Part shown: piece after piece, positions 1 to 7,980 of the stretch
How the letters are laid out: each line of letters begins with the position of its first letter
How positions within the stretch are numbered: the stretch's first letter is position 1
Origin: Dialister sp. CAG:486
GTDB lineage: Bacteria; Bacillota; Negativicutes; Veillonellales; Dialisteraceae
DNA: 13,163 bases
NCBI GenBank assembly: GCA_000434475.1
Contig: FR879620.1
Coordinates: forward strand, 1-13,163
Direction: 5' to 3'
Position numbers and translations under genes: made by a program
The notes under the pieces: generated by a model
What the model was told of the DNA's origin: nothing
The model's input: the letters and a program-made list of their open reading frames with translations, nothing else
Databases searched by the model: none

Positions 1-360
1 TGCAAGGTCTAGTTAGACTTGCAGTCACTATGAGATTTTACGCCCCAAATCCATATGCATGTTTCTTCCCTGGGTCAAAGATCGAAAACCAAAGGAAGAT
101 GGTAATCATAGAAATTCGAGTTTTTAGAGGTTCCCTTAATGTAATAGAATGCCGATTTCTGAAAATATAATGGGCTGCGCCCGCATATAGCGCCCTGTCA
201 ATACGCCGCATAGGGTATACTTTTTCTGCATGGGTATAGATGTTTCAAGCATTGTAATAAAAGCCTATAGTGCTAAATCAGTCATAAAATCCACTAGCAT
301 ATCCTCATAGAGGAAAATAATTTATTCCTATATATAGCCAAAAACAATTTTCCCTTCTTT
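1..360. other. AT-rich segment without a recognisable gene
   Basis: No credible coding region is visible: all frames are broken by stops every few tens of codons. The segment is clearly richer in A+T than the ECF genes that follow. It begins with an imperfect inverted repeat (positions 1-23; arms of about 10 bases with one bulged G), which is not followed by a T-run. Because it replaces the 5' half of the adjoining ecfT gene, it may be the edge of an inserted element or of a deletion, but I could not identify an insertion sequence in it. Confidence 0.5.
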
Positions 361-741
361 AGAGCACTGGATGAGCTTAGAACCTGCCCCTATCCGGCTG
401 CTTTCGGCGTGGGGCTCGTCTTTCAGGTGATTCCAAACATTGTGCGGGAGTTCCATACCATCATCGACGCCCAGCGTTCACGGGGCCTTGAAACCGACAA
501 AGGCAGCCTGATCCGCCGCGCAGGCAACTACTGCCTCATCCTTGTCCCCCTCTTCATCCGCGTCCTTGGCACTGCACAGAACATGACCTTGTCCATGTAC
601 ATCTACCGTCTCAATTTCAAAACGCCTCGCTCCTCTCTCAAAAACATTCAGAGCAGCACCACTGATACGGTATTCCTCACAGGACACATTCTTTTCTACG
701 CCGTAGCCACGGCACTTCCCTTTCTCATTCATTCCCTATAA
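361..741 (+). pseudogene. ecfT: 3' remnant of an ECF transporter transmembrane subunit (EcfT)
   Basis: EcfT/CbiQ-family proteins are the membrane scaffold of energy-coupling factor vitamin and metal importers. They link two ATPases to an S component. Only the C-terminal half, about 126 residues, is present. Family-like sequence begins near position 361 (LDELRTCPYP) and includes a coupling-helix motif (AQRSRGLE), a basic stretch, PLFIRVL, and a final hydrophobic helix. EcfT proteins are normally about 250-270 residues. The frame stays open upstream only to about 298, and that part is AT-rich with no EcfT resemblance. A GTG at 409 could start a 110-residue product, but it would lack the first membrane helices. 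The stop lies 22 bases before the S-component gene, so the two were probably one operon. The missing part may lie left of the window if an element split the gene. Confidence 0.7.
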
Positions 742-763
742 ACATTGAAAGAAGGATATTCAC

Positions 764-1336
764 ATGAGCGAAAACAAATCCAGCAGCTCCCTTTTGAAAA
801 GCATTATCTATGGCGTCGTCTTCGGCGTACTCACCGGCGTACTCTGGGCTTACCTGAATCCAGTACCGATCATCCCTGGAATGATTCACCTCCGTCTCTT
901 CTCCTTCATCCCGCCGGTAGTCGGCATCATCTTCGGCATGAAAGCAGGCTTCTTCTCCGGCTACATCGGCACCGTCGTATGGGGCCTTCTGGCTGGCACC
1001 TTCATTCCGATCCACTCCCTCATCGGTGACGGCATCGGCGTAGGTTTCACCGGCCTCATCCCGGCGATGATGGTCGGCGCCAAGTACAGCCTTGCTGACA
1101 TCGCAGAAAAGAAGAACATCATGTGGAAATCCCTCCTCTGGAGCGTCCTGGCCGGCGTCATCATGATCATCATTTCCTGCGGCAGCCTTGCCATCCTCGG
1201 CATCTTCGACTTCTGGTGGGGCGTCTTCTGGATCGGCATCGCAGACATCCCGACCATCTGCCTCACCCCATTCATTGCCAAGTACCTCGCTAAAAAGCTG
1301 CAGAACGTAAACAGCATCGACGAAATGCGTGCCTGA
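764..1336 (+). CDS. ECF transporter substrate-binding (S) component, substrate unknown
   Basis: A small membrane protein of 190 residues, typical of S components, which capture a vitamin or similar micronutrient and dock onto an EcfT-ATPase module. Hydrophobic segments lie near residues 12-31, 44-58, 62-80, 86-106, 120-144 and 150-175, giving six helices as expected for the fold. The S-component-like IGDGIGVGFTG motif is at about 87-97. The ATG follows a good ribosome-binding site (GAAGGA, about 750-755). It lies directly downstream of the truncated ecfT and is followed by a strong terminator, so it is the last gene of an ECF operon. The substrate cannot be read from the sequence. With its dedicated ecfT broken, it would need another EcfT in the genome to function. 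Base composition is GC-rich, like the mnm genes and unlike the next operon. Confidence 0.8.
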   Translation: MSENKSSSSLLKSIIYGVVFGVLTGVLWAYLNPVPIIPGMIHLRLFSFIPPVVGIIFGMKAGFFSGYIGTVVWGLLAGTFIPIHSLIGDGIGVGFTGLIPAMMVGAKYSLADIAEKKNIMWKSLLWSVLAGVIMIIISCGSLAILGIFDFWWGVFWIGIADIPTICLTPFIAKYLAKKLQNVNSIDEMRA

Positions 1337-1349
1337 CGCTCACAATATA

Positions 1350-1400
1350 AAAACCACCTGGTTCTTCATGAATATATGAAGAACCAGGTGGTTTTGTTTT
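1350..1400. terminator. Strong bidirectional intrinsic terminator
   Basis: A perfect 20-bp stem (1350-1369 pairing with 1376-1395) with a six-base loop, closing with AAAACC/GGTTTT so that either strand reads into a U-rich tail. It sits 13 bases after the S-component stop and 20 bases from the stop of the convergent lipoprotein gene, so it probably terminates both. Confidence 0.92.
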
Positions 1401-1415
1401 GGAAAATTTCAGATT

Positions 1416-2462
1416 CTATGTTCCGGCTAGATCTGGATACAATCCATCACGCACTATACGTATGCCATCAATGGTATTGATGCCAGGTGCGTACATATAA
1501 TCAAAAGGAATCAGATATATTCTGTGATTTTTCACAGCTTTGAGAGAATTGTATTCCGGTGCATCGAAAAACTTTTGTATATTCGCCTTTTGGCCTTCCA
1601 TGAAATAATCCACAAAAATGACATCTGGATCATATTCAATGAGCTGTTCGCTACTAAGTTTTCTTGCTTTTACCGGCATCACGCCTCCCATCTGTCGAAC
1701 CATATCGCCAATAATCCAACCATCATCATAATTAAAAATGTTACGTCCTCCTACTTCGAGCATCATTGCTAACTGTGGTGGCTTTCCCTTTGCATACATC
1801 TGCGCGCGACTAATTTCGCTGTGAATTTCTTCTACATAGCCATTAGCTTTGTCTTCCGCATGAAAAATCCGCCCCATGTCCAAAATAAACTGACATTCAT
1901 CTTCAATTTTTCCCTGCGGTATGACGTGATTCGACGTTCCTAAGATATAAGTATTTACACCTTGGCTATTCCACCATTCCGTAGATCGAAACCTATTTTT
2001 GGCAAAAGATGACTTCCATCCCATAATAAAATCAGGCTGCAAAGATACAACTGTTTCCAAATCCAAATCGAACCCATAGTTACCTTGGACCTTTTTTATC
2101 TCTTCTGGATATTTTTCCTTTAATCTCGCATAACTGAGAGGACTTTCTCCAGCAGACGTAGCAATCACTTTATCGCCTTGACCTAGTGCAAGCAGTACTG
2201 CCAATGTGTTAACACGATCAGCCACAACTCTCTTCGGAATTTTCGAAAAAGTCATTTCTACTGATTTTCCTTCGGTGTCGAAAGTCTGTACCGTGACTGG
2301 ATAATATGAAGTATTAGCGGATTCTACGCTGGTTACATTCGGAATTCCCGATACATTCGTCGTATTTCCACAACCAGTACTTGCCATGACTATAGCACAC
2401 AGAAATAATTCGCATTCCCAAAATGTAGCTCTACGTATTTGGTATGTCTTAAAAAAAAGCAT
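1416..2462 (-). CDS. Iron-siderophore/cobalamin-type ABC transporter substrate-binding lipoprotein (BtuF/FepB-like)
   Basis: Predicted lipid-anchored receptor that hands a metal chelate or corrinoid to an inner-membrane ABC importer. The N-terminus has a basic region (KTYQIRR), a hydrophobic stretch at about 19-29 and a lipobox-like STGC with the lipidated Cys at 31. The family-typical start of the first lobe is KIPKRVV (75-80 region), and LDLETVVSLQPDFIMG (about 133-148) matches the usual 'ESLLALKPDLV' segment. The second lobe starts near residue 225. At 348 residues the length is normal. It follows the TonB receptor by 24 bases and has no clear Shine-Dalgarno sequence, so translation may be coupled. 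A run of eight T directly follows the start codon, and loss of one T would truncate it. No permease or ATPase gene is nearby, so it must use an importer encoded elsewhere. Substrate not determinable. Confidence 0.82.
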   Translation of the reverse strand: MLFFKTYQIRRATFWECELFLCAIVMASTGCGNTTNVSGIPNVTSVESANTSYYPVTVQTFDTEGKSVEMTFSKIPKRVVADRVNTLAVLLALGQGDKVIATSAGESPLSYARLKEKYPEEIKKVQGNYGFDLDLETVVSLQPDFIMGWKSSFAKNRFRSTEWWNSQGVNTYILGTSNHVIPQGKIEDECQFILDMGRIFHAEDKANGYVEEIHSEISRAQMYAKGKPPQLAMMLEVGGRNIFNYDDGWIIGDMVRQMGGVMPVKARKLSSEQLIEYDPDVIFVDYFMEGQKANIQKFFDAPEYNSLKAVKNHRIYLIPFDYMYAPGINTIDGIRIVRDGLYPDLAGT

Positions 2463-2486
2463 CTTAGTTTCAATAATAAATCACAA

Positions 2487-4635
2487 TCAGAAATCAAAAG
2501 ATGCAGAAAGTACAAACGTACGCGGACGACTCAGGAACCCATTGCTCCCATTGAAATTCCAATATGCTCTATTAAAAGCATTGTGGCACATTGCCGAGAA
2601 AGTGACGGGTGTATTGAATGCCTTTGTCTTGTACTGAGCCCCAAAATCCCAAACAGTAAAGGACGGTACATCAATAGAGACATGATTATTCGTATAGAAC
2701 GAAGTAGCTCCCACGAATTGCATACGTCCAATTAGAGACACATCTTCATTTGGCTTGTAAATCAACCCCAGCACAGCATTCCACTTAGGCGTACCATTTA
2801 AGGCTTTTCCATTATAAAAATCCTGAGACTTTTGTTCTGTCGTCAAATAACTGATACCACCAATTACATCCCATTTGGGTGCTATTTTTCCATTAACAGT
2901 CCATTCAACTCCTCGATATTTATTCCAGCCATCTTTAACTGCCAGCTTTTTTTCATCCTCTCTTCCAAGATCATAGGTGAAAGTACGCTCTGTCTGAATA
3001 TCAAAGAAGCTCAGCGTTGTAAGAAATCTATTTTTCATATACTTAACGCCGAATTCATTTTGTTTCGTCTTTGCTGGAGGCAGTATACCAGGATTTACAT
3101 ATTGCTTATCAGACAAAAATGTCCCTTTGTCAAAAAATTCTGAATGATTTCCATAAAACATCAGATTTTCATTAGATTTATAAACTACCCCCCACAATGG
3201 ACTCGTGGCTTTACTTACAACTCTATCGCCGCCAAACTCACCATAAGACATACGATGATGGTGAACACCACCGACAAGAATCCACTTATTGAATGTGATC
3301 GTATCAACAGCCGAAATTCCATAGCTATTTGTGCTTCCTGTTAATTTGACTCCATGATTTGGAATTACGCCACTAGGCATATCTGGGAAATCATAAATAT
3401 TACCTCCCGGCAGTTTGATAGGTTTACCATCACGAGTTTCATTATCCCATAACCCATCCATACTTGAAGTATCATAAGCAACAACCAATTCATGATTAGT
3501 TTCTCCAATATTAAAGTCTGCTTTTAAGCCGCCCTGCAAAAAACGATTTCTTAATGCATAAGGTGCAGAACTTGATTTAGAAGACGCAAAATTGCCTTCC
3601 TCATCAAGAACGGACCAGCTACCTTTAACCGTATAAGCATACCCTTTATTATAAGCGTAGCCATAATTTGCAAATAACTCCATGTGATCCGTCAATTTTT
3701 GTTGATGGTTCATTGTAAACAAAAAGGTTCTTACTCCCCATTCGTTATCCGGATATGCATAATTTTTATCAATAGACGGAGTTTTAAGTAATTTTGTTCC
3801 GGTATAATTAGCAAAGTTGAACATTCGTGTCTCTTTCCAACGATGCCCATCACTAATGCCAGTTAAAATATTAGTCTTACTTCTGTTATCTTCATGATCG
3901 ATGTTGACATAAATATCTTTTACGCGATTTTTTTCATCGGGAACAACTTGCTCTCCATCTTGAAAAGCACCATTGACACGAACACCCCAAGTATTATTTT
4001 CGCCAAAGCGTGTACTTGCATCGACACTTTCACGGAATGAGCCTCTTCCGGAAAAAGTTTGAGTATAATTCAATACATTGTGATCTTTCGGTGCTACCTT
4101 AGAAATAATATCTACAACACCACCCGGAGATCCTGAACGAGATGCGGAGCCTCGAGTTCCCATTCCAGGACCAGCAGTGATATCAATATGATCTGCAAAG
4201 CTAGTCGGCGTCATATTATTCTGAATGAGCATACCAGGAATTCCATTAATTCTAAAAGCGTATCCATTTTGACCAACGCCTCTAATCATAATGTCTGACA
4301 TCTCATTACCAGTTTCTCTAACCGCAGGATCCATGATGACCACACTATCCACTTCGCGCCCTGGAATTGCAAAATCTTTTATTGTCTTTTGCGTTAAACT
4401 AATTTGTTGATTTGGAATATCCATGACGCTTTTGCTTCCAAGAAATCCTTGTGTTGCGGTATCATACACATATCCACCAGACAGTGGCTGTGGAGTAACT
4501 CCCCATTTGTCTCTCTCTCCTTCCACAACAACTTCATCCATCTGGTAATTACTATCAGCCGCTATAACACTCTGTGCTACCCCCCCCGGTTATTATTAAT
4601 AAAGCTGCCAATTCTGCTGCATATTGCTTTTTCAT
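2487..4635 (-). CDS. TonB-dependent outer-membrane receptor, out of frame at a G8 tract (phase-variable or frameshifted)
   Basis: TonB-gated beta-barrel for uptake of iron-siderophore, heme or corrinoid. The continuous frame begins only at an internal ATG (4541, 684 residues), immediately before the TonB-box-like DEVVVEG, so it would lack an export signal. An ATG at 4635, preceded by a good ribosome-binding site (AGAGGA), starts the peptide MKKQYAAELAALLIIT, then runs into eight G (4580-4587) and stops soon after. With seven G it continues through a signal-peptidase-like VIAA site into the receptor, giving about 715 residues. Plug domain is about 65-185 (IRGVG, GSPGGVVDIISK), the barrel follows, and the protein ends in Phe, as outer-membrane barrels usually do. 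Low GC compared with flanking genes. Paired with the downstream binding protein. The state could also reflect a fixed mutation or a sequencing error. Confidence 0.85.
4580..4587 (-). repeat. Poly-G tract in the receptor signal-peptide region
   Basis: Eight consecutive G on the coding strand, at codons 17-19 of the receptor counted from the ATG at 4635. As written, the start frame ends at a TGA after about 26 codons. The receptor frame read backwards hits a TAA at 4592-4590. Removing one G (or adding two) joins the two frames exactly, giving a signal peptide. Such tracts are known slipped-strand mutation sites in surface-protein genes of other bacteria. Confidence 0.85.
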
Positions 4636-4670
4636 TTCATATCCTCTTTTCTAATGAAACCATTCAAATA

Positions 4671-4705
4671 CAGAAAACCGATTTTATTTCCCTAATTCAA
4701 ATCGG
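4671..4705 (-). terminator. Weak terminator-like hairpin in the receptor leader
   Basis: On the minus strand CCGATTT (4705-4699) pairs with AAATCGG (4684-4678) around a 14-base loop, followed by TTTTCTG. It lies 36 bases before the receptor start codon. It could be the terminator of a lost upstream gene or an attenuator in the receptor leader. The stem is short, so the call is weak. Confidence 0.35.
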
Positions 4706-4834
4706 CCGACAGTACTCCTTTCATACCCATATCCTGATAAATCTACTCCCAGCTGTCCGTCTTCTGTGAATATATTTCCGGATAAAAATTCTCCATTCGC
4801 TACTTCATTTAAATTAACATGCGAATTTATTCAA

Positions 4835-4863
4835 ATTTTACACTCATTAATCTAATTTGTAAA
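4835..4863 (-). promoter_or_regulatory. Predicted sigma-70 promoter of the receptor operon
   Basis: Minus strand: -35 TTTACA (4863-4858), 17-base spacer, -10 TAAAAT (4840-4835), each one base from consensus. Transcription would start near 4828 and leave a leader of about 190 bases. It lies just outside the proposed end of the insertion sequence, so it should survive the insertion. Confidence 0.5.
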
Positions 4864-4886
4864 TAGACTTAATCCTAACTAATTTT

Positions 4887-6460
4887 ACTTAAACTTTGCA
4901 CCCCTAAAACGCCGAAAAACATCGATAAAATCTAGAGAAATACAACCATTCTCATTCGCATTATGCACAATTTTGTCGAATTTCCCGCCAGATTGCCGGT
5001 AAAGTCTTCATAAATAAGTCCATAAGTCGATCAATTTCTTCTTCAGAAATTCCCACTTCCTTAATCAGCAGTTGTTCTAAGTGTTTCAATAGTAACTGCA
5101 GTGCCTCCGCATATGTAATGTCTGAAAGTTCCTCAATCGTGAGATAAAATAGGTCTCCTAAACTGCGCTCATCCGTACGTTCCCGCTGATCTATCGCCAA
5201 CATCATGTATCTGGCAAATACGATCGACACATGCGCCGTCATGGCATCATATGACAAAGAACGAAATTCCTTACTAAGGCGCAGATATGTCTTGCAAACC
5301 TTGAAAAACACCTCAATACTCCATCTCTTTCCATACGTCTGAATGATCTCTTCCGGTGTGAGATTCATATCTGTTGAGATGAGTACCAGATAGTCTTTCT
5401 TTGATCCCTTCTTACGGACAAAAACCAAACGAACCGGAAGTGTTTCCTCGCCCTTCTGAATTGTGGTATCTACCGACAGCAGGTATTTGGAACGGCCGGG
5501 GCGCTTCTTGAGTAAGCGAAAAATTTGCATTGCCGTCCTACTCTCTCCCTGATACAAATATTTGAAATTTTTCGCTTTTTTGACCATGGCTACTACATCA
5601 TAGCCCAGCTTTTTGACCTGAATCAGAGAAGACGGGAAGCAGAACCAGGTGTCAAAAAGAATGTGTGTGGCAGGGATGCCGGATACTTTGGCATCACGAA
5701 GTAACTTGAGCATGACGTCCGTAGCTTTGCACATAGAGAGCCGTCTCTGCCTGGCACCGTTAGTTCTCCAGTCTACAGACTTTAAAAGGCCTTGAATCCG
5801 AGTTTTTTTAGTAGCACCGGATAAAAGGCAATGGGAAATTGGAAGAAAGGTATTTCCATCAGACCAGCCCAGTGTAAGCATGCGAAATCCACGGACGTAG
5901 CGGGAAGCCTTTCCATGGGCAGCATGATCATAAACTGAGGACAGTAACTCTACTTTTGAGGAATGAGCACGACTGAAAAGAGAATCATCAACGATGAGAA
6001 CTTTCCTGCGGTCAGGCTCAGTTAGATGAAGAATAGATTTTTTGATGATGGAGAGCGAAAGTAGCGTAGTAAAGCGCCGCCAGTTAACGGAAGTGGAATT
6101 GAGAAAGCGATAGAGTGTGTCCACTGAGCATGGAAAGGATCTTTTGTGATTTTTGTACTGTTGAAAAAGAGATGTCTGGAAAAATACGGACTGAAACAGT
6201 ACAAAGAAGCATACAATGGAGGAACCCCCCTGAAGCTTAAAGGCACCGGATTTACGTAAAATTGAGGCGATTGAATATCTTTTGATAAAAGATTTTGATT
6301 TTCCAGAAGAGGAATTCTGGAGAGCGGAATCATATGATATACTAGACATGGCATGAGTTCTCCTTTCGCTTGATCTAGGCAATCATATTATGCCAAAAGG
6401 AGGCGACTCATGCTATTTTATTTTGGATTTTCTTAGTATTTGAGTTTGTAAGTGTCAAGT
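4887..6460 (-). mobile_element. IS4-family insertion sequence, about 1.57 kb
   Basis: The element surrounds an intact IS4-type transposase. The ends are estimated from imperfect inverted similarity: the left end, ACTTAAACTTTGCACCCC from 4887, and the complement of the right end, ACTTGACACTTACAAACT ending at 6460, share the outermost ACTT and roughly 60% of the next 20 bases. Both are then rich in A. No convincing target-site duplication is visible beside these ends, so the boundaries may be off by tens of bases. It lies between the receptor operon promoter and the repeat-rich region. Confidence 0.55.
4961..6349 (-). CDS. IS4-family transposase (DDE)
   Basis: Cuts and joins DNA to move its insertion sequence. 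Counting from the ATG at 6349 (462 residues), the RNase H-like DDE core is visible: first Asp in IVDDSLFSR (about 121-122), second in FDTWF (233), and the Glu at 346 within YGKRWSIEVFFKVCK. This last stretch matches the IS4 signature Y-(2)-R-(3)-E-(6)-K exactly. The ATG at 6349 is preferred over an upstream TTG (6382) because AAAGGAG lies about 10 bases before it. There are no internal stops or frameshifts, and the length suits the family, so it is probably functional. Its GC content is low, as in the adjacent uptake genes, suggesting both arrived from or were maintained in lower-GC DNA. Exact IS subgroup not assigned. Confidence 0.88.
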   Translation of the reverse strand: MSSISYDSALQNSSSGKSKSFIKRYSIASILRKSGAFKLQGGSSIVCFFVLFQSVFFQTSLFQQYKNHKRSFPCSVDTLYRFLNSTSVNWRRFTTLLSLSIIKKSILHLTEPDRRKVLIVDDSLFSRAHSSKVELLSSVYDHAAHGKASRYVRGFRMLTLGWSDGNTFLPISHCLLSGATKKTRIQGLLKSVDWRTNGARQRRLSMCKATDVMLKLLRDAKVSGIPATHILFDTWFCFPSSLIQVKKLGYDVVAMVKKAKNFKYLYQGESRTAMQIFRLLKKRPGRSKYLLSVDTTIQKGEETLPVRLVFVRKKGSKKDYLVLISTDMNLTPEEIIQTYGKRWSIEVFFKVCKTYLRLSKEFRSLSYDAMTAHVSIVFARYMMLAIDQRERTDERSLGDLFYLTIEELSDITYAEALQLLLKHLEQLLIKEVGISEEEIDRLMDLFMKTLPAIWREIRQNCA

Positions 6461-6968
6461 TTTCCTCGGTAATCTATTTGACTGTCGATAATTACTATCT
6501 CCGTGGCTTCGGGTTTGTCAGTAGTTCTGTATAGCATGGCCCAATGCGCCTACTGAGGAAGAGGAAGGGCAATAAGCGCCTATGCGGCCTTCCAGGCATC
6601 CTGGCCTATATCCTTTTATTTTGCGCTTCTGAGCCGCGCTCAGGCCGCCCTGAGCGATTTTACGCTCCGCCTGCACAGCGGCCTTATGCATGGCTCTATA
6701 GTTTCTGTTATAATGTCCATGAGGAAGGTCCTTTCTTTGTTTTATTCTTTCACACGGAAATTATAACATTTCCACTCAAGGGGGGCTTTCCTCTTTTATT
6801 GTTTTTGGAAAATTTCCCCACCGAGTAAAATTTTACACTAAGCGCAGCGCCATCGCAAAAAGCCTCTCCTCATAAACACAGCTGAGAAATGTTTACGGAA
6901 AAACGGTATTCTCATTTTGCTTCCCTTCTCACGGGGAAAGGCTTTGGTGTGGGGATATGCCTCTCCCT

Positions 6969-7010
6969 CCTTCCTCTGTAAAGAGGTGCCCCGAAGGGGC
7001 GGAGGTTGGC
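6969..7010 (+). repeat. 42-base GC-rich hairpin repeat, copy 1
   Basis: Begins CCTTCCTC and ends GGTTGGC, and contains the hairpins CCTCTGTAAAGAGG and GCCCCGAAGGGGC. It matches a copy on the other strand at 9031-9072 at about 32 of 42 positions with no gaps. Confidence 0.65.
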
Positions 7011-7084
7011 TCAAGTAGCGGAATAAATATGCCTCTCCGCGGCGCTCTATCCTACGCCCATGTGAGACAATCCCTCCTCCCGTA

Positions 7085-7308
7085 TCGTCATCCCGAGCGT
7101 AGCCGAGGGATCTTTGTTGCAATCCTCTTCCTCACCAGCTCTGCTGAACGATCTTTGCTCTCGCCACTTTCATGATACCTGTGCTAATCCGTTTGCATGA
7201 AACACCGTATCCCACATTCTTGGAGTATCAGGCTTCCCGTTTCCGTTCACACGCATACACCGTTTCACCGCAAACGAAAAAGATTTCTCGCTTTCGCTCG
7301 AAATGACA
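7085..7308. repeat. REP-like inverted pair 1
   Basis: Two hairpin elements face each other around about 165 bases. The left one (7085-7115) reads TCGTCATCCC...GGGATCTTT; the right one (7281-7308) is the opposite orientation, AGATTTC...GAAATGACA. The stems are ATCCC/GGGAT on the left and ATTTC/GAAAT on the right. Confidence 0.7.
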
Positions 7309-7317
7309 CGTGGGGAG
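7150..7317 (+). repeat. 168-bp direct repeat, copy 1
   Basis: Starts at GATCTTTGCTCTCGCC and runs through the right-hand REP-like element to CACGTGGGGA. The second copy lies exactly 672 bases downstream with no gaps and about three to four substitutions (around 98% identity). No frame is convincingly coding, and the function is unknown. Confidence 0.9.
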
Positions 7318-7336
7318 GATAGCCGCCCATCGTCTT

Positions 7337-7393
7337 GGCTTTCATGCCGCTACGGCGAATTGTGCCTCTTCGAGGCACTCTATCCTGCGCCTT
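7337..7393 (+). repeat. Dispersed block 'GGCTTTCATGCCG...', copy 1
   Basis: Runs from GGCTTTCATGCCGCTACGG through TTGTGCCTCT to CTCTATCCTGCGCCTT. It recurs at 7672-7732 with a few substitutions. Its first 13 bases occur a third time at about 7443-7455, preceded there by GATTATCTCACATA exactly as in the second copy. Confidence 0.8.
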
Positions 7394-7559
7394 TGGCGCG
7401 GCCCTTCTCCAAGGGCCTACTCACTGACGATTATCTCACATAGGCTTTCATGCCGCCGGTAGGATTGTATCTTGCTCTGTTATCATGCTAACCCGTTTTC
7501 CGACGATATACGACTATCGTCAGACGCGTTCGCCCTTGGAGAAGGGCGCGGCCAAAGGC
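7389..7559. repeat. Nested inverted repeat, potential large cruciform
   Basis: Outer arms of 28 bases (7389-7416 and 7532-7559) match as reverse complements at 25 of 28 positions. Inside them an 8-base perfect pair, CTGACGAT (7424-7431) and ATCGTCAG (7516-7523), lies in register. About 84 bases remain in the centre, containing one copy of the GGCTTTCATGCCG motif. Confidence 0.8.
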
Positions 7560-7671
7560 CGGGATATACGAAAGCGTCAGCTTTCGAATTTCTGCGTGGC
7601 GGGAGAAGGGAATTGTTAGAAATCGGTATTCTGCAAATGGCGGTGATATGAGATGAAGATTATCTCACATA

Positions 7672-7732
7672 GGCTTTCATGCCGCTACGGCGAATTGTGC
7701 CTCTCCGAGACGCTCTATCCTGCACCTTCTTC
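7672..7732 (+). repeat. Dispersed block 'GGCTTTCATGCCG...', copy 2
   Basis: Second copy of the block at 7337-7393: GGCTTTCATGCCGCTACGG, TTGTGCCTCT, then CGAGACGCTCTATCCTGC. It leads into the second REP-like pair, so block order is partly conserved between the two halves of the region. Confidence 0.8.
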
Positions 7733-7797
7733 AAGAGGGCTGCTTCTCCTGATGTGAGACTATCCCGCCTCTCGTTGAGACTATCCCTTCCCTCGTA

Positions 7798-7980
7798 TCG
7801 TCATCCCGAGCGCAGCCGAGGGATCTTTGCTCTCGCCACTTTCATGATACCTGTGCTAATCCGTTTGCATGAAACACCGTATCCCACATTCTTGGAGTAT
7901 CAGGCTTCCCGTTTCCGTTCACACGCATACACCCTTTCACCGTAAGCGAAAAAGATTTCTCGCTTTCGCTCGAAATGACA
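7798..7980. repeat. REP-like inverted pair 2
   Basis: Left element TCGTCATCCC...GGGATCTTT (7798-7828) faces right element AGATTTC...GAAATGACA (7953-7980), the same arrangement as pair 1 with a shorter centre. Confidence 0.7.

Larger units (their letters stand above)
4636..4886 (-). other. Leader/upstream region of the receptor operon
   Basis: Between the receptor start and the insertion sequence lie a sigma-70-type promoter, a roughly 190-base leader, and the hairpin described separately. The minus strand of about 4671-4827 is open in one frame without any start codon. Its glycine-rich, beta-strand-like translation (for example FLSGNIFTEDGQLGVDLSG) ends in TAA inside the hairpin loop. This may be the tail of a degraded gene rather than a functional leader. 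No cobalamin riboswitch core was seen. Confidence 0.4.

Noticed and set aside
4636..4886. Cobalamin riboswitch upstream of the receptor
   Set aside because: No B12-box-like conserved core (GCCACTG with flanking conserved purines) was found in this leader.
4935..4953. Fur-box-like sequence GAGAATGG...TTTCTC (about 12 of 19 matches to consensus)
   Set aside because: It lies inside the proposed insertion-sequence end, nearly 300 bases from the receptor start and upstream of the predicted promoter. The match is modest for AT-rich DNA.
6350..6382. TTG start for the transposase at 6382, adding 11 residues
   Set aside because: The ATG at 6349 has a ribosome-binding site at suitable spacing; the TTG does not.
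6706..6768. Facing TGTTATAAT extended -10 motifs
   Set aside because: Neither has a good -35, no gene follows, and the two could simply be arms of an inverted repeat.
6544..6828. Open frame of 94 codons on the plus strand
   Set aside because: No convincing ribosome-binding site, no recognisable domain, and low-complexity composition within a repeat-rich gap.
6957..7945. Short open frames with peptides like RHPERSRGIF
   Set aside because: They are translations of the palindromic repeats. They recur wherever the repeat lies in that frame and have no start signals or conserved protein features.
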